A stretch of 64,000 nucleotides of DNA from Candidatus Thiothrix anitrata. Its GTDB lineage: Bacteria; Pseudomonadota; Gammaproteobacteria; Thiotrichales; Thiotrichaceae. The stretch covers positions 1,453,283 to 1,517,282 of the forward strand of contig NZ_CP072800.1 in the NCBI RefSeq assembly GCF_017901155.1, written 5' to 3'. Within the stretch, counting starts at the first letter, position 1, and the number at the start of each line of letters is the position of its first letter. Shown here piece by piece: positions 1 to 10,542 of this stretch. Under the pieces are notes generated by a model, which was not told the DNA's origin, did no database searches, and was given only the letters and a program-made list of their open reading frames with translations. A program made the position numbers and the translations under genes.

Positions 1-1
1 T

Positions 2-364
2 AACCAGTTGGTGCGTAAGCCGCGCCAGAGCAAAGTAGAGAAGAGCAAGGTTCCGGCGTTGGAAGCTTGTCCACAACGCCGTGGTGTTTGCACTCGTGTG
101 TACACCACTACGCCGAAGAAGCCAAACTCCGCGATGCGTAAGGTTGCGCGTGTGCGTTTGACCAATGGTTTTGAAGTCACTAGCTATATCGGCGGTGAAG
201 GTCATAACCTCCAAGAGCACTCGGTTGTTCTGATTCGTGGCGGTCGTGTAAAAGACCTGCCAGGTGTCCGTTACCACACTGTTCGTGGCAGTTTGGATAC
301 GCAGGGCGTTAAAAACCGTAAACAGGCGCGTTCCAAATACGGCACAAAGCGTCCTAAAAAGTAA
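2..364 (+). CDS. rpsL: 30S ribosomal protein S12 (5' truncated by window edge)
   Basis: S12 lies at the decoding centre of the small subunit. The frame is open from the left edge, beginning N-Q-L-V-R-K, so by comparison with E. coli S12 only the start codon and about three further residues are missing; the restored length would be 124 aa, the usual size. Both lysines linked to streptomycin resistance when mutated are present (in the PKKPNSA and [10 protein letters not shown] segments), so the sequence looks wild type. It is the first gene of a str-type cluster, followed 19 bases later by rpsG. Identification is certain; only the start is unseen. Confidence 0.97.
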   Translation, partial: NQLVRKPRQSKVEKSKVPALEACPQRRGVCTRVYTTTPKKPNSAMRKVARVRLTNGFEVTSYIGGEGHNLQEHSVVLIRGGRVKDLPGVRYHTVRGSLDTQGVKNRKQARSKYGTKRPKK

Positions 365-380
365 TTCACAGGTGATATGA

Positions 381-854
<474 letters not shown>

Positions 855-872
855 TGACAAGAGTGACCATCA

Positions 873-2978
873 GTGGCGCGTAGCACACCTATTGAGCAGT
901 ACCGTAATATTGGCATCATGGCGCACATTGATGCTGGTAAGACTACTGCTACTGAGCGTATTCTGTTCTATACAGGTGTGTCTCATAAGATTGGTGAAGT
1001 GCACGATGGTGCGGCGACCATGGATTGGATGGAGCAGGAGCGTGAGCGTGGTATTACGATTACCTCCGCTGCTACCACTTGTTTTTGGTCGGGAATGGAT
1101 AAGCAGTTTCCGCAGCATCGGATCAATATTATCGACACGCCGGGGCACGTTGACTTCACGATTGAAGTCGAGCGTTCGTTGCGGGTGTTGGACGGTGCGA
1201 TGTTTGTGTTGTGTGCCGTAGGTGGAGTGCAACCGCAATCGGAAACTGTATGGCGGCAGGCAAACAAATACCATGTGCCACGCATGGCGTTTGTTAATAA
1301 AATGGATCGCTCTGGTGCAAACTTTCTGCGCGTTTACGAGCAGTTGAAGAGTAAGCTGAAGGCGAATCCGGTTCCATTGCAATTGCCGATTGGTGCGGAA
1401 GAGCACTTTGTTGGTGTTGTTGATTTGATTCGCATGAAAGCGATTATGTGGAACGATGCTGATCGGGGTGTTAGCTATGATGCCGTTGATATTCCGATCG
1501 ATATGTTGGCTTCTTGTCAAGAGTGGCGCGAAAAGATGGTGGAGGCGGCGGCTGAAGCGGATGATCTATTGATGGATAAATACCTTGAGGGAGGGGATTT
1601 GTCTGCTGATGAGATTGTTGCTGGTTTGCGTAAGCGCACCATTAATCTTGAGATTGTGCCAATGACCTGTGGCTCTGCCTTTAAGAATAAAGGTGTGCAG
1701 GCAGCGTTGGATAAGATTATTGAGTTGATGCCATCGCCTTTGGATGTTCCTGCTATTAGTGGGCATTTGAATGATAAGGCTGAAACGCAGGCTGAGCGTC
1801 ATGCGAGTGATGATGAGCCATTTGCAGCATTAGCATTTAAGATTGCTACGGATCCGTTCGTTGGTACGTTGACGTTTTTCAGGGTTTATTCTGGTATTTT
1901 GACAACGCAAAGTGCAGTCTATAACCCTGTGAAGGGTAAGCGTGAACGTATTGGGCGTTTGGTGCAGATGCACTCTAACTCGCGCGAAGATATTGATGAG
2001 GTTCGGGCAGGTGATATTGCTGCCGCTGTTGGGCTGAAAGATGTGACAACGGGCGAGACATTGTGTGATATGAACCATGTTATTACCTTAGAGAAGATGG
2101 ATTTTCCTGAGCCGGTTATCGCGGTGGCGGTTGAACCTAAATCGCAAGCTGACCAAGAGCGAATGGGTATTGCACTGAGTAAGCTCGTGCAGGAAGACCC
2201 GTCGTTCCGGGTGCGTACCGATGAGGAGACAGGGCAAACCATTATTGCCGGAATGGGTGAGCTGCACCTAGAAATCATTGTTGATCGGATGCTGCGCGAA
2301 TTCAAAGTGGGTTGTACTGTTGGTGCGCCTCAGGTGGCTTATCGTGAAACTATTCGTCAGTCAGTTGAGGTTGAGGGTAAGTTTATCCGTCAATCCGGTG
2401 GTCGTGGACAGTATGGTCATGTGTGGTTGCGTATTGAGCCGTTGGGCGAGGCTGAGGGCTATAAGTTTGAGAATGCTTTGGTAGGTGGTGTGGTGCCAAA
2501 AGAGTTTGTGCCAGCCGTTGATAAAGGTGTTCAGGAGCAAATGGGTAACGGCGTTTTGGTCGGATTCCCGCTGGTCGATATGAAAGTAACCTTATTTGAT
2601 GGTTCTTATCATGATGTCGATTCCAGTGAAATGGCATTTAAAATTGCAGGTTCTATGGCGTTGCGCCAAGGAGTTATGCAGGCGACTCCTGTTTTGCTGG
2701 AGCCTGTGATGAGGGTTGAGGTAACAACGCCGGAAGATTACATGGGTGATGTTATTGGTGATTTGAATCGTCGCCGTGGTGTGATCCAGGGGATGGATGA
2801 AGAAAGTGGTAGTTTGGTAGTGCGTGCGGAAGTTCCGCTTGGTGAAATGTTCGGTTATGCAACTGATCTTCGCTCTGCTACGCAAGGGCGTGCTGCTTAC
2901 AGCATGGAATTTGTACGATATTCGGAAGCGCCTGCGACTATTACTCAGGCGGTTATAAAGAAAGTAAAAGGTGAGTAA
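873..2978 (+). CDS. fusA: Elongation factor G
   Basis: EF-G is the GTPase that drives translocation of tRNA and mRNA on the ribosome. The 701-residue protein has the G1 motif AHIDAGKTT near residue 20, the RGITI switch region, DTPGHVDF, and [10 protein letters not shown], followed by the domain II-V sequence ending in the usual Arg/Glu-rich C-terminus. The start is GTG (reading [12 protein letters not shown]), 18 bases after rpsG; no upstream ATG in frame fits the family. It lies in str order before tuf. Full length and intact. Confidence 0.98.
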   Translation: MARSTPIEQYRNIGIMAHIDAGKTTATERILFYTGVSHKIGEVHDGAATMDWMEQERERGITITSAATTCFWSGMDKQFPQHRINIIDTPGHVDFTIEVERSLRVLDGAMFVLCAVGGVQPQSETVWRQANKYHVPRMAFVNKMDRSGANFLRVYEQLKSKLKANPVPLQLPIGAEEHFVGVVDLIRMKAIMWNDADRGVSYDAVDIPIDMLASCQEWREKMVEAAAEADDLLMDKYLEGGDLSADEIVAGLRKRTINLEIVPMTCGSAFKNKGVQAALDKIIELMPSPLDVPAISGHLNDKAETQAERHASDDEPFAALAFKIATDPFVGTLTFFRVYSGILTTQSAVYNPVKGKRERIGRLVQMHSNSREDIDEVRAGDIAAAVGLKDVTTGETLCDMNHVITLEKMDFPEPVIAVAVEPKSQADQERMGIALSKLVQEDPSFRVRTDEETGQTIIAGMGELHLEIIVDRMLREFKVGCTVGAPQVAYRETIRQSVEVEGKFIRQSGGRGQYGHVWLRIEPLGEAEGYKFENALVGGVVPKEFVPAVDKGVQEQMGNGVLVGFPLVDMKVTLFDGSYHDVDSSEMAFKIAGSMALRQGVMQATPVLLEPVMRVEVTTPEDYMGDVIGDLNRRRGVIQGMDEESGSLVVRAEVPLGEMFGYATDLRSATQGRAAYSMEFVRYSEAPATITQAVIKKVKGE

Positions 2979-2980
2979 CG

Positions 2981-4171
2981 ATGGCAAAGAGTAAATTTGA
3001 ACGTAATAAGCTGCACGTAAACGTCGGTACAATTGGCCACGTTGACCACGGCAAAACCACGCTGACGGCGGCGCTCACTGTTGTGCAGGCACGTAAGTTT
3101 GGTGGCGAAGCAAAAGCTTATGACCAAATTGACGCAGCTCCAGAGGAAAAAGCGCGTGGTATTACCATCTCCACTGCGCACGTTGAATACGAATCTGATA
3201 CCCGTCACTACGCTCATGTAGACTGCCCGGGTCATGCTGACTATGTTAAAAACATGATTACTGGTGCGGCACAGATGGATGGTGCGATCTTGGTTTGTTC
3301 TGCTGCTGACGGCCCAATGCCGCAAACACGCGAACACATCCTGCTGTCCCGTCAGGTTGGCGTTCCTTACGTTGTCGTCTACATGAACAAATGTGACCTT
3401 GTTGATGATGAAGAGCTGCTGGAGTTGGTTGAGATGGAGCTGCGTGAGCTGCTTTCCAGCTATGACTTCCCTGGTGATGATACCCCGATCGTCAAAGGTT
3501 CGGCGCGTATGGCCTTGGAAGGCGATCAATCTGAGATTGGTGAGCCTTCGATTGCGCGTCTGATTGAAGCGATTGATACCTTCATTCCCGACCCGGTGCG
3601 TGCTGTTGATGGTAGCTTCCTGATGCCGGTTGAAGACGTATTTTCTATCTCTGGTCGTGGTACAGTAGTTACTGGTCGTATCGAGCGTGGTCTGATCAAG
3701 GTTGGTGAGACCATCGAAATTGTTGGTATTCGTGCTACCCAAACCACCACGGTTACCGGCGTTGAAATGTTCCGTAAATTGCTGGATCAAGGTATGGCGG
3801 GTGACAATGTAGGCTTGTTGTTGCGTGGTACTAAGCGTGATGACGTAGAGCGTGGTCAAGTGCTCTGCAAGCCGGGTTCCATCAAGCCGCATACCAAGTT
3901 TGAAGCGGAAGTCTATGTTCTATCGAAGGACGAAGGTGGTCGTCACACGCCATTCTTCAAAGGCTACCGCCCACAGTTCTACTTCCGTACCACAGACGTT
4001 ACTGGTGCTTGCGAGCTTCCAGAAGGCGTTGAAATGGTCATGCCGGGCGACAATGTTAAGTTGGTCATCTCCCTGATCAATCCAATCGCAATGGAAGAAG
4101 GTCTGCGTTTTGCCATCCGTGAAGGCGGTCGTACCGTCGGAGCGGGTGTTGTTGCTAAGATTATTGAGTAA
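2981..4171 (+). CDS. tuf: Elongation factor Tu
   Basis: EF-Tu delivers aminoacyl-tRNA to the ribosome as a GTP complex. The 396-residue product shows GHVDHGKTT, the RGITI switch I threonine, DCPGHADY and NKCD motifs, and the C-terminal FRTTDVTG and [10 protein letters not shown] segments. The ribosome-binding site GGTGAG overlaps the fusA stop, so the two are translationally coupled with only 2 bases between them. Many gammaproteobacteria have a second tuf copy elsewhere; this window holds one. It is followed after only 5 bases by rpsJ, so the str and S10 operons are joined here. Confidence 0.98.
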   Translation: MAKSKFERNKLHVNVGTIGHVDHGKTTLTAALTVVQARKFGGEAKAYDQIDAAPEEKARGITISTAHVEYESDTRHYAHVDCPGHADYVKNMITGAAQMDGAILVCSAADGPMPQTREHILLSRQVGVPYVVVYMNKCDLVDDEELLELVEMELRELLSSYDFPGDDTPIVKGSARMALEGDQSEIGEPSIARLIEAIDTFIPDPVRAVDGSFLMPVEDVFSISGRGTVVTGRIERGLIKVGETIEIVGIRATQTTTVTGVEMFRKLLDQGMAGDNVGLLLRGTKRDDVERGQVLCKPGSIKPHTKFEAEVYVLSKDEGGRHTPFFKGYRPQFYFRTTDVTGACELPEGVEMVMPGDNVKLVISLINPIAMEEGLRFAIREGGRTVGAGVVAKIIE

Positions 4172-4176
4172 TAGTT

Positions 4177-4488
4177 ATGTCTGATCAAAGAATCCGTATT
4201 CGCCTGAAAGCATTCGATCATCGTCTGATTGACCGTTCTGCGACTGAGATCGTCGAGACGGCCAAGCGGACGGGTGCGCGTGTCAAAGGCCCAATCCCCC
4301 TGCCTACACGCGTGGAGCGTTACACGGTGCTGATTTCACCACACGTTGATAAAGATGCGCGTGATCAGTATGAAATTCGTACTTACAAGCGTCTGATGGA
4401 TATTATTGATCCGACTGACAAAACCGTTGATGCCTTGATGAAGCTGGATTTGGCTGCGGGTGTTGATGTGCAAATCAAACTTAACTGA
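4177..4488 (+). CDS. rpsJ: 30S ribosomal protein S10
   Basis: S10 is a head protein of the 30S subunit and, as NusE, also a partner of NusB in transcription antitermination. The 103-residue product contains the conserved [15 protein letters not shown] loop and the ending [11 protein letters not shown]-like tail, the normal length. It starts 5 bases after tuf, which leaves no room for the long S10 leader that carries L4 autoregulation in E. coli. The next gene, rplC, follows only after about 140 bases containing a promoter and hairpin, an arrangement discussed in the findings. Confidence 0.98.
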   Translation: MSDQRIRIRLKAFDHRLIDRSATEIVETAKRTGARVKGPIPLPTRVERYTVLISPHVDKDARDQYEIRTYKRLMDIIDPTDKTVDALMKLDLAAGVDVQIKLN

Positions 4489-4502
4489 TTTGTAAAAAAT
4501 AG

Positions 4503-4531
4503 TTTAACGGCAGAATGATTTCTGCTATAGT
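4503..4531 (+). promoter_or_regulatory. Predicted sigma70 promoter between rpsJ and rplC
   Basis: TTTAAC and TATAGT are separated by exactly 17 bases, and the -10 box is followed by a GC-rich discriminator (GCGCGGC) of the type seen at stringently controlled ribosomal promoters. It lies in the only sizeable gap of the S10 cluster and would start a transcript just before a GC-rich hairpin. Prediction from sequence alone. Confidence 0.5.
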
Positions 4532-4545
4532 GCGCGGCTTTCCAC

Positions 4546-4573
4546 GGCTCGACCTGGGTCGAGCCGAGTTTTT
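4546..4573 (+). terminator. Terminator-like hairpin in the rpsJ-rplC gap
   Basis: A perfect 9-bp stem (GGCTCGACC / GGTCGAGCC) with a very short loop is followed by GAG and five T. It has the form of an intrinsic terminator or attenuator and lies just downstream of the predicted promoter and 55 bases before rplC. It could end part of the upstream str-rpsJ transcription or act as the control point for the rest of the S10 genes; the sequence does not decide which. Confidence 0.55.
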
Positions 4574-4627
4574 CTAAAAGATAGAATGAAAGTTGCTCGG
4601 TGTGAGTAATTTTGAAGAGGTATGCAA

Positions 4628-5260
4628 ATGGCTATCGGTCTGCTGGGTCGCAAAGTAGGTATGACCCGGATATACGGTGAAGATGGAGGTTCAACCCCCG
4701 TCACTGTGCTTGAGATTGCTGCAAACCGCGTTTCCCAAGTCAAGACGGCGGAGACGGATGGTTATACTGCCATTCAGTTGTCTGTAGGTGAGAAAAAATC
4801 TTCCCGTGTTTCTAAGTCGGCAGCGGGTCATTTCGCCAAGGCCGGTGTTCCGGCGGGTACGTTAGTGCGTGAGTCACGTACAAATGATGTCGCTGGCTAT
4901 GAGTTGGGTTCTGAGCTTGCAGTAACGATGTTTGAAGCTGGTCAGAAGGTTGACGTAACTGGTGTAAGCAAAGGTAAAGGTTTTCAGGGTGTCCTGAAGC
5001 GTTATCACTTTGCTGGTCAGGATCGCACCCACGGTAACTCTTTGTCGCACCGTGCGCCGGGTTCAATCGGTCAAAACCAAACGCCGGGTCGCGTATTTCC
5101 GGGTAAGAAAATGTCAGGTCACATGGGTGCGGTACAGCGCACTTCGCAAAATCTGGAAGTTGTGCGTGTAGATGCAGAACGCAATCTGTTGTTGGTTAAA
5201 GGTGCTGTTCCAGGTGCTAATAACGGCGATGTGGTTGTCAAGCTGTCGGTTAAGGCATAA
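4628..5260 (+). CDS. rplC: 50S ribosomal protein L3
   Basis: L3 binds 23S rRNA near the peptidyl-transferase centre and is an early assembly protein. The product begins [16 protein letters not shown] and contains the conserved [33 protein letters not shown] loop region (the internal Gln in GQNQ is the residue methylated by PrmB in E. coli). An ATG two codons upstream is possible, but GAAGAGG stands 7 bases before the chosen ATG and nearly touches the other. 210 residues, normal length. First gene after the rpsJ-rplC gap. Confidence 0.97.
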   Translation: MAIGLLGRKVGMTRIYGEDGGSTPVTVLEIAANRVSQVKTAETDGYTAIQLSVGEKKSSRVSKSAAGHFAKAGVPAGTLVRESRTNDVAGYELGSELAVTMFEAGQKVDVTGVSKGKGFQGVLKRYHFAGQDRTHGNSLSHRAPGSIGQNQTPGRVFPGKKMSGHMGAVQRTSQNLEVVRVDAERNLLLVKGAVPGANNGDVVVKLSVKA

Positions 5261-5270
5261 GGTGGCGGCA

Positions 5271-5873
5271 ATGGAATTACAGATTGCAAATGGTGGCTCT
5301 ATCGCAGTAAACGAAGTCGTTTTTGCGCGTGAGTTCAACGAAGGATTGGTGCATCAGGCGGTAGTGGCTTATTTAGCTGGCGGTCGTTCTGGCACTAAAG
5401 CTCAAAAAAACCGCTCTGATGTGAGTGGTGGTGGCGCAAAGCCATTTAAGCAAAAAGGCTCAGGTCGTGCGCGTGCTGGTAGTACTCGTAGTCCCTTGTG
5501 GCGTTCTGGTGGCACAACATTTGCCGCTCGTCCACGTAGCTTTGAACAAAAGTTAAATAAGAAAATGTATCGCGCAGCAATGCGTTCTATTTTTTCTGAG
5601 CTGGTTCGCCAAGAGCGGCTGGTTGTGGTTGAAGGTTTTGATATTGCTGAGCCTAAGACCAAGTTAATGTTAGCCAAGTTGAAAGAGTACGGCTCGAACG
5701 ATACATTGCTGGTTTCTGATATTGATGATGTCAATGTTTTGTTGTCGTCACGTAACATCCCCTATTGTGAGGTTGCGACAGTTTCTGCTTTGAATCCTGT
5801 GAGCTTGGTTGGTCACGAAAAAGTCGTCGTGACGACGGCAGCTATCGAGAAAATTCAGGAGTGGCTGGCATGA
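5271..5873 (+). CDS. rplD: 50S ribosomal protein L4
   Basis: L4 lines the peptide exit tunnel; in E. coli it also represses the S10 operon. The 200-residue product starts MELQIANGGSIAVNEVVF, close to the E. coli start, and has the tunnel loop with GTKAQKNRSDVSGGGAKPFKQKGSGRARAGS. The frame stays open well upstream inside rplC, but the ATG 10 bases after the rplC stop gives the family start. It overlaps rplW by four bases (ATGA), indicating translational coupling. Confidence 0.97.
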   Translation: MELQIANGGSIAVNEVVFAREFNEGLVHQAVVAYLAGGRSGTKAQKNRSDVSGGGAKPFKQKGSGRARAGSTRSPLWRSGGTTFAARPRSFEQKLNKKMYRAAMRSIFSELVRQERLVVVEGFDIAEPKTKLMLAKLKEYGSNDTLLVSDIDDVNVLLSSRNIPYCEVATVSALNPVSLVGHEKVVVTTAAIEKIQEWLA

Positions 5874-6163
5874 GTGCTGAGCGTCTTTATCATATTTTGG
5901 TTGCGCCGCGTGTGACAGAGAAGACTGTTGCATCTGCTGAAAAATCAAATCAGTACGTGTTTAAAGTTGCCAAAACAGCAACTAAGCAAGAAATTAAAGA
6001 AGCTGTCGAGACTTTATTTGAAGTCAAGGTTGATGGTGTTCGCACTATCAATATGAAAGGCAAGCAGAAAAACTTCAGCCGTCGCAGCGGTCAGCGCAGC
6101 GACTGGAAGAAAGCTTATATAAGCTTGGCGGAAGGTTTCTCTCTGGATGCGGCAGCAGAATAA
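5870..6163 (+). CDS. rplW: 50S ribosomal protein L23
   Basis: L23 sits at the exit of the peptide tunnel and docks trigger factor and SRP. The 97-residue product begins MSAERLYHILVAPRVTEKT and contains the KVDGVRTINMKGK loop. The ATG overlaps the rplD stop (ATGA) and has AGGAG 8 bases upstream, so it is preferred over an in-frame GTG three codons earlier. Length is close to the 100 aa of E. coli. Standard S10 order before rplB. Confidence 0.97.
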   Translation: MSAERLYHILVAPRVTEKTVASAEKSNQYVFKVAKTATKQEIKEAVETLFEVKVDGVRTINMKGKQKNFSRRSGQRSDWKKAYISLAEGFSLDAAAE

Positions 6164-6177
6164 GGCAAGGGTGAATC

Positions 6178-7005
6178 ATGGCAGTCGTTAAGGCAAAACC
6201 AACCTCCCCAGGGCGTCGTTTCCAGGTTAAGGTTGTTAACAAGGAATTGCACAAAGGTGCCCCTTGTAAAAGTTTATTGGAAAATAAGCGCAAGAGTGGT
6301 GGTCGTAATAATACCGGTCGCATTACCACGCGTCATGTGGGTGGTGGGCATCGTCAACATTACCGTCTTGTTGATTTTAAGCGTCGTAAAGATGATGTTC
6401 CTGCGCGTGTTGAGCGTTTGGAATACGATCCAAATCGTAGTGCAAATATCGCATTGTTGCTGTATGCGGACGGTGAGCGTCGCTATATTATTGCGCCAAA
6501 AGGCTTGAGTACGGGTGCTGAGGTGGTTTCGGGTGTTCATGCGCCGATAGCCGCAGGTAACTGCTTGCCAATGCGTAATATTCCTGTTGGTACGGTTATT
6601 CACTGTATCGAAATGAAAGCAGGCAAGGGTGCGCAGTTGGCGCGTAGTGCGGGTGCTTCTGTGCAGTTGATTGCTCGCGAAGGTGCTTATGCTACTATCC
6701 GTCTGCGTTCAGGTGAGATGCGCAAGGTTCCTATTGACTGTCGTGCTACGGTTGGTGAGGTCGGTAATGCTGAACATGCATTGATCAAGTTAGGCAAGGC
6801 TGGCGCAAAACGTTGGCGTGGTGTTCGCCCAACTGTTCGTGGTGTGGTTATGAACCCGGTAGATCATCCACATGGTGGTGGTGAAGGTCGCACCTCTGGT
6901 GGTCGTCACCCTGTTACTCCTTGGGGTGTTCCAACCAAGGGTTACAAGACTCGTAGCAATAAACGTACTGATAATATGATTGTCCGTCGCCGGAACAAAA
7001 AGTAA
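6178..7005 (+). CDS. rplB: 50S ribosomal protein L2
   Basis: L2 is needed for subunit joining and peptidyl-transferase activity. The 275-residue protein has the conserved [21 protein letters not shown] start region and the C-terminal [28 protein letters not shown] segment that includes the conserved histidine near the peptidyl-transferase centre. Length is standard. It begins 14 bases after rplW and is followed closely by rpsS. Confidence 0.98.
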   Translation: MAVVKAKPTSPGRRFQVKVVNKELHKGAPCKSLLENKRKSGGRNNTGRITTRHVGGGHRQHYRLVDFKRRKDDVPARVERLEYDPNRSANIALLLYADGERRYIIAPKGLSTGAEVVSGVHAPIAAGNCLPMRNIPVGTVIHCIEMKAGKGAQLARSAGASVQLIAREGAYATIRLRSGEMRKVPIDCRATVGEVGNAEHALIKLGKAGAKRWRGVRPTVRGVVMNPVDHPHGGGEGRTSGGRHPVTPWGVPTKGYKTRSNKRTDNMIVRRRNKK

Positions 7006-7017
7006 GAGGATTAAATA

Positions 7018-7290
7018 GTGCCACGTTCACTCAAAAAAGGTCCTTTCGTTGACCATCACCTGATGAAAAAGATTGAAACTGCTAAGGCGGCTAACGATCG
7101 TCGTCCGATCAAAACATGGTCGCGTCGCTCCATGATCCTGCCTGAGTTTATCGGCTTGACGGTGGCGGTGCATAACGGCAAGCAGCATGTTCCGGTGCTG
7201 GTTAATGAAAACATGGTTGGTCATAAGCTGGGTGAGTTTGCGCTGACCCGTTCTTATCGTGGTCACGTTGCCGACAAAAAGTCGAAGTAA
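7018..7290 (+). CDS. rpsS: 30S ribosomal protein S19
   Basis: S19 forms a dimer with S13 in the 30S head near the A site. The 90-residue product begins [18 protein letters not shown], identical in layout to other bacterial S19 proteins. The start codon is GTG, with AAGAGGA about 9 bases upstream overlapping the end of rplB. No alternative start fits. Canonical position between rplB and rplV. Confidence 0.97.
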   Translation: MPRSLKKGPFVDHHLMKKIETAKAANDRRPIKTWSRRSMILPEFIGLTVAVHNGKQHVPVLVNENMVGHKLGEFALTRSYRGHVADKKSK

Positions 7291-7299
7291 GAGGTAGAA

Positions 7300-7632
7300 A
7301 TGGAAGTTGCAGCACAATTGCGTTTCGCACGCATTTCACCTCAGAAGTGTCGGCTGGTGGCTGATCAGATTCGTGGTTTGTCGGTGGATAAGGCATTGAA
7401 TATTTTAGCATTTAGCCCAAAGAAAGGTGCTGATATGCTTAAAAAGGTTCTGGAGTCTGCGATTGCTAACGCTGAACACAACGATGGGGCGGATGTTGAT
7501 GAATTGCGCGTTACCCGTGTTTTCGTTGATCAAGGTCCAACCATGAAGCGTATCATGCCGCGTGCTAAAGGTCGTGCAAATCGCATCCTGAAGCGTACCA
7601 GTCACATTACCGTCACCGTTGGCGAGAAATAA
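7300..7632 (+). CDS. rplV: 50S ribosomal protein L22
   Basis: L22 lines the exit tunnel; its loop is a site of macrolide-resistance changes. The 110-residue product has the family features [22 protein letters not shown] at the start and the basic hairpin [28 protein letters not shown] near the end. Length matches E. coli exactly. It follows rpsS by 9 bases with AGAGG as ribosome-binding site. Confidence 0.97.
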   Translation: MEVAAQLRFARISPQKCRLVADQIRGLSVDKALNILAFSPKKGADMLKKVLESAIANAEHNDGADVDELRVTRVFVDQGPTMKRIMPRAKGRANRILKRTSHITVTVGEK

Positions 7633-7641
7633 GGTTTTAGT

Positions 7642-8349
7642 ATGGGTCAGAAAGTACATCCAACCGGTATTCGTCTTGGCATTGCAGCAGACTGGCGCTC
7701 CAAGTGGTACGCAGAAGGTAAGGATTATGCCAATTTCTTGTATAAGGATTTGGAAATTCGCACGTTCTTGAAAAAGAAACTGAAAGAAGCGTCCGTTAGT
7801 CGTATTCAGATCGAGCGCCCTGCAAAGTCTGCTTTCATTACCATTCACACGGCAAGACCGGGTGTTGTTATTGGTAAGCAAGGTGCGGATATTGAAAAGC
7901 TGCGTGGCGAAACTGCTGCGATTCTTGGGCTGAATATCAATAATGTCAAGTTGAACATTGAGGAGATTCGTAAGCCTGAATTGGACTCCCAGTTGGTTGC
8001 TGAAGGTATTGCTAGTCAGCTTGAGCGCCGCATTATGTTCCGACGTGCTGCGAAGCGTGCTGTAGCGAACGCAATGCGTTTGGGTGCTTTGGGTATTAAA
8101 GTGTGTGTCGGGGGTCGTTTGAACGGAGCGGAAATTGCTCGTACTGAGTTTTTCCGTGAAGGTCGTGTTCCTCTCCATACACTGCGTGCTGATATTGACT
8201 ATGCAACTGCGGAAGCCCTCACTACCTATGGAATCATTGGTGTGAAGGTTTGGATCTATAAGGGCGAAGTCTTCGACCTGGAACAGAAGCAGCAATCTAG
8301 CCAGAGCCAAGGCCAACAAGGCCAAGGCCAAGGCAGAAAGAAGAAGTGA
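7642..8349 (+). CDS. rpsC: 30S ribosomal protein S3 with Gln/Gly-rich tail
   Basis: S3 lines the mRNA entry tunnel and takes part in mRNA unwinding. The 235-residue protein has [14 protein letters not shown] at the start and a KH domain with [14 protein letters not shown] around residue 75. The last 25 residues are an unusual low-complexity tail of Q, S and G ending RKKK, encoded by short imperfect repeats of a CAAGGC-type unit. S3 tails vary between species, so this is probably a harmless lineage extension. Normal S10 position. Confidence 0.97.
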   Translation: MGQKVHPTGIRLGIAADWRSKWYAEGKDYANFLYKDLEIRTFLKKKLKEASVSRIQIERPAKSAFITIHTARPGVVIGKQGADIEKLRGETAAILGLNINNVKLNIEEIRKPELDSQLVAEGIASQLERRIMFRRAAKRAVANAMRLGALGIKVCVGGRLNGAEIARTEFFREGRVPLHTLRADIDYATAEALTTYGIIGVKVWIYKGEVFDLEQKQQSSQSQGQQGQGQGRKKK

Positions 8350-8361
8350 TAGAGGTTTGAG

Positions 8362-8775
8362 ATGTTACAACCCAAGAGAACCAAGTTCCGCAAGCAGTTT
8401 AAAGGCCGTAATCGTGGCCTTGCTTTGGCGGGAAGTAAAGTCAGCTTCGGTGAGTTCGGTTTAAAAGCAACGGAACGTGGTCGTTTGACAGCGCGTCAAA
8501 TTGAATCAGCGCGTCGTGCGATTAACCGTTATGTTCGTCGTGGCGGTAAGATTTGGATACGTGTATTTCCTGATAAGCCCATTAGCAAAAAGCCATTGGA
8601 AGTTCGTCAAGGTAAAGGTAAAGGGAACGTTGAATACTGGGTTGCACAAATCCAGCCAGGCAGGGTTCTTTATGAAATCGAAGGTGTGGCAGAAGAAATT
8701 GCACGTGAGGCGTTCCGTCTTGCTGCTGCCAAACTGCCGATGAAGACTACATTCGTTTCTCGTCAGGTGATGTGA
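8362..8775 (+). CDS. rplP: 50S ribosomal protein L16
   Basis: L16 organises the A-site tRNA pocket of the large subunit. The 137-residue product starts [21 protein letters not shown] and includes the conserved [30 protein letters not shown] segment, with the arginine (in the [13 protein letters not shown] area) that is hydroxylated by RoxA/YcfD in E. coli. Its stop TGA shares a base with the rpmC ATG, indicating coupling. Confidence 0.97.
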   Translation: MLQPKRTKFRKQFKGRNRGLALAGSKVSFGEFGLKATERGRLTARQIESARRAINRYVRRGGKIWIRVFPDKPISKKPLEVRQGKGKGNVEYWVAQIQPGRVLYEIEGVAEEIAREAFRLAAAKLPMKTTFVSRQVM

Positions 8776-8972
8776 TGAAAGCAGCCGAACTTAAGCAAAA
8801 GACAGCAACCGAGCTAAAAGCTGAGTTGCTGGAAAATCTGAAAGAGCAGTTCAAGCTGCGTATGCAAAAAGCCGCTGGTCAGTTGTCGCGCCCTTCCGAA
8901 GTGAAGCGTGTGCGTCGTCAAATTGCCCGGATCAAGACAGTGCTTGCTCAAAAGCAAGCTGCAGGTGAGTAA
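8775..8972 (+). CDS. rpmC: 50S ribosomal protein L29
   Basis: L29 is a small helical hairpin protein near the tunnel exit beside L23. The 65-residue product reads [29 protein letters not shown], a typical L29. The ATG overlaps the rplP stop by one base (TGATG); a GTG one codon upstream is a possible but less likely start. Almost entirely alpha-helical and rich in K, E and Q, as expected. Confidence 0.96.
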   Translation: MKAAELKQKTATELKAELLENLKEQFKLRMQKAAGQLSRPSEVKRVRRQIARIKTVLAQKQAAGE

Positions 8973-8974
8973 CG

Positions 8975-9244
8975 ATGAGCGAAGAAGCAAAAGTCGAGCG
9001 CAGCTTGATGGGTCGCGTAGTTAGCGACAAGATGGACAAGTCAATCGTGGTGCTGATGGAACGTCAAGTTAAGCACGAAGTATACGGTAAGTTTATTAAG
9101 CGTTCTAAAAAATATCATGTTCATGACGAAAACAATGAGTGTCGTGAAGGTGATACCGTAATGTTCAAGGAGTGTCGTCCTTTGTCTAAGACAAAGCACT
9201 GGACCTTGATCAAGGTTGTTGAACGCGCCCCAGGCCAAGCATAA
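8975..9244 (+). CDS. rpsQ: 30S ribosomal protein S17
   Basis: S17 is a primary 16S rRNA-binding protein with an OB fold. The 89-residue product contains [42 protein letters not shown], the strongly conserved S17 core. It begins 2 bases after rpmC, with GCAGGTGAG as the ribosome-binding region inside that gene. Length is close to the 84 aa of E. coli. Last gene of the S10 set before the spc genes. Confidence 0.97.
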   Translation: MSEEAKVERSLMGRVVSDKMDKSIVVLMERQVKHEVYGKFIKRSKKYHVHDENNECREGDTVMFKECRPLSKTKHWTLIKVVERAPGQA

Positions 9245-9260
9245 GGGACGGAGAACGTAA

Positions 9261-9629
9261 ATGATCCAGATGCAATCTATTCTGCAAGTTGCAGATAACA
9301 GTGGTGCCAAACGAGTTATGTGCATCAAAGTTCTGGGCGGTTCCCATCGTCGTTATGCCGGTATTGGTGATATCATCAAGGTCAGCATTAAGGATGCGAT
9401 CCCGCGTGGTAAAGTAAAAAAAGGCGATGTTTATAGTGCTGTTATCGTGCGTACTGCGCACGGTGTCCGTCGTAATGATGGTTCTAAGATTCGCTTTGAT
9501 AACAACGCTGCGGTTCTGCTGAATAGTAAATTAGATCCGATCGGTACTCGTATCTTCGGGCCTGTCACCCGCGAACTGCGCGGTGAGAAGTTTATGAAAA
9601 TTATTTCTCTAGCACCTGAAGTGCTGTAA
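9261..9629 (+). CDS. rplN: 50S ribosomal protein L14
   Basis: L14 forms an intersubunit bridge together with L19. The 122-residue product begins [27 protein letters not shown], diagnostic for L14, and has the usual length. It opens the spc gene order. No separate promoter is obvious in the 16 bases before it, so it is probably read through from the S10 genes. An ACGGAG ribosome-binding site precedes the ATG. Confidence 0.98.
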   Translation: MIQMQSILQVADNSGAKRVMCIKVLGGSHRRYAGIGDIIKVSIKDAIPRGKVKKGDVYSAVIVRTAHGVRRNDGSKIRFDNNAAVLLNSKLDPIGTRIFGPVTRELRGEKFMKIISLAPEVL

Positions 9630-9658
9630 GACTGCAACGACTTAAAGTAGGTGAAAAA

Positions 9659-9976
9659 ATGCGTAAAATTCGCAGTAATGACGAAGTGGTTGTCATCACC
9701 GGCAAAGATAAAGGCCGTCGCGGCAAGATCATGCAGGTGTTGGAAGAAGGTAAAGTTTTGGTTCAAGGCGTTAATCGTGTCAAAAAGCATGTTAAGCCAA
9801 ACCCAAATGCAGGTGTTCAGGGTGGCATTGTTGAAAAAGAAATGCCAATGGATGCCTCAAATGTGATGCTGGTTAATCCTGCTACTGGTAAGGGTGACCG
9901 TGTTGGATTCAAGCTCCTGGACGATGGTAAGAAAATCCGTGTCTTTAAGTCCAATGGTGAGCGCGTAGACGCTTAA
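9659..9976 (+). CDS. rplX: 50S ribosomal protein L24
   Basis: L24 is an assembly-initiating protein of the large subunit and carries a KOW motif. The 105-residue product begins [24 protein letters not shown], which is the KOW segment, and continues with [28 protein letters not shown]. Length and sequence are typical. TAGGTG is the likely ribosome-binding site, 6 bases before the ATG. Followed by rplE after 8 bases. Confidence 0.97.
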   Translation: MRKIRSNDEVVVITGKDKGRRGKIMQVLEEGKVLVQGVNRVKKHVKPNPNAGVQGGIVEKEMPMDASNVMLVNPATGKGDRVGFKLLDDGKKIRVFKSNGERVDA

Positions 9977-9984
9977 GGTGTAAA

Positions 9985-10527
9985 ATGTCGAGACTGCAAC
10001 AGTATTACCGCGATACTGTCGTCAAGGAATTGACGGACAAGTTCGGGTACAAGAATGTGATGGAAGTTCCGAAGCTGGTGAAGATCAGCCTGAACATGGG
10101 TTTAGGTGAGGCTGTCGGTGATAAGAAGATTATTGAACATGCAACAGGTGATATGTCGAAAATTGCAGGTCAAAAACCTGTGGTTACATTGAGCCGCAAA
10201 TCTGTTGCAGGTTTCAAGATTCGTGATGGTTGGCCGATTGGCTGTATGCTCACGCTGCGTAGTGAGAAAATGTACGAGTTTTTGGATCGTTTGGTAAATA
10301 TCTCCATTCCGCGTATCCGTGACTTTCGTGGTCTTAGTCCGCGGGCCTTTGATGGTCGTGGTAACTACAACATGGGTGTCAAAGAGCAGATCATCTTCCC
10401 AGAGATCGAGTACGACAAAATTGACGTATTGCGTGGTATGAATATTACGATTGCGACTACCGCAAAAACTGACGCAGAGGGAAAAGCATTGCTAGAAGCA
10501 TTCAAATTCCCTTTCAGACAGCAGTAA
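9985..10527 (+). CDS. rplE: 50S ribosomal protein L5
   Basis: L5 binds 5S rRNA and contacts the P-site tRNA. The 180-residue protein contains [21 protein letters not shown] and the conserved [29 protein letters not shown] region. Length matches E. coli (179 aa). It follows rplX closely in spc order and ends 15 bases before rpsN. Confidence 0.98.
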   Translation: MSRLQQYYRDTVVKELTDKFGYKNVMEVPKLVKISLNMGLGEAVGDKKIIEHATGDMSKIAGQKPVVTLSRKSVAGFKIRDGWPIGCMLTLRSEKMYEFLDRLVNISIPRIRDFRGLSPRAFDGRGNYNMGVKEQIIFPEIEYDKIDVLRGMNITIATTAKTDAEGKALLEAFKFPFRQQ

Positions 10528-10542
10528 GAGGATAAAGATCTA

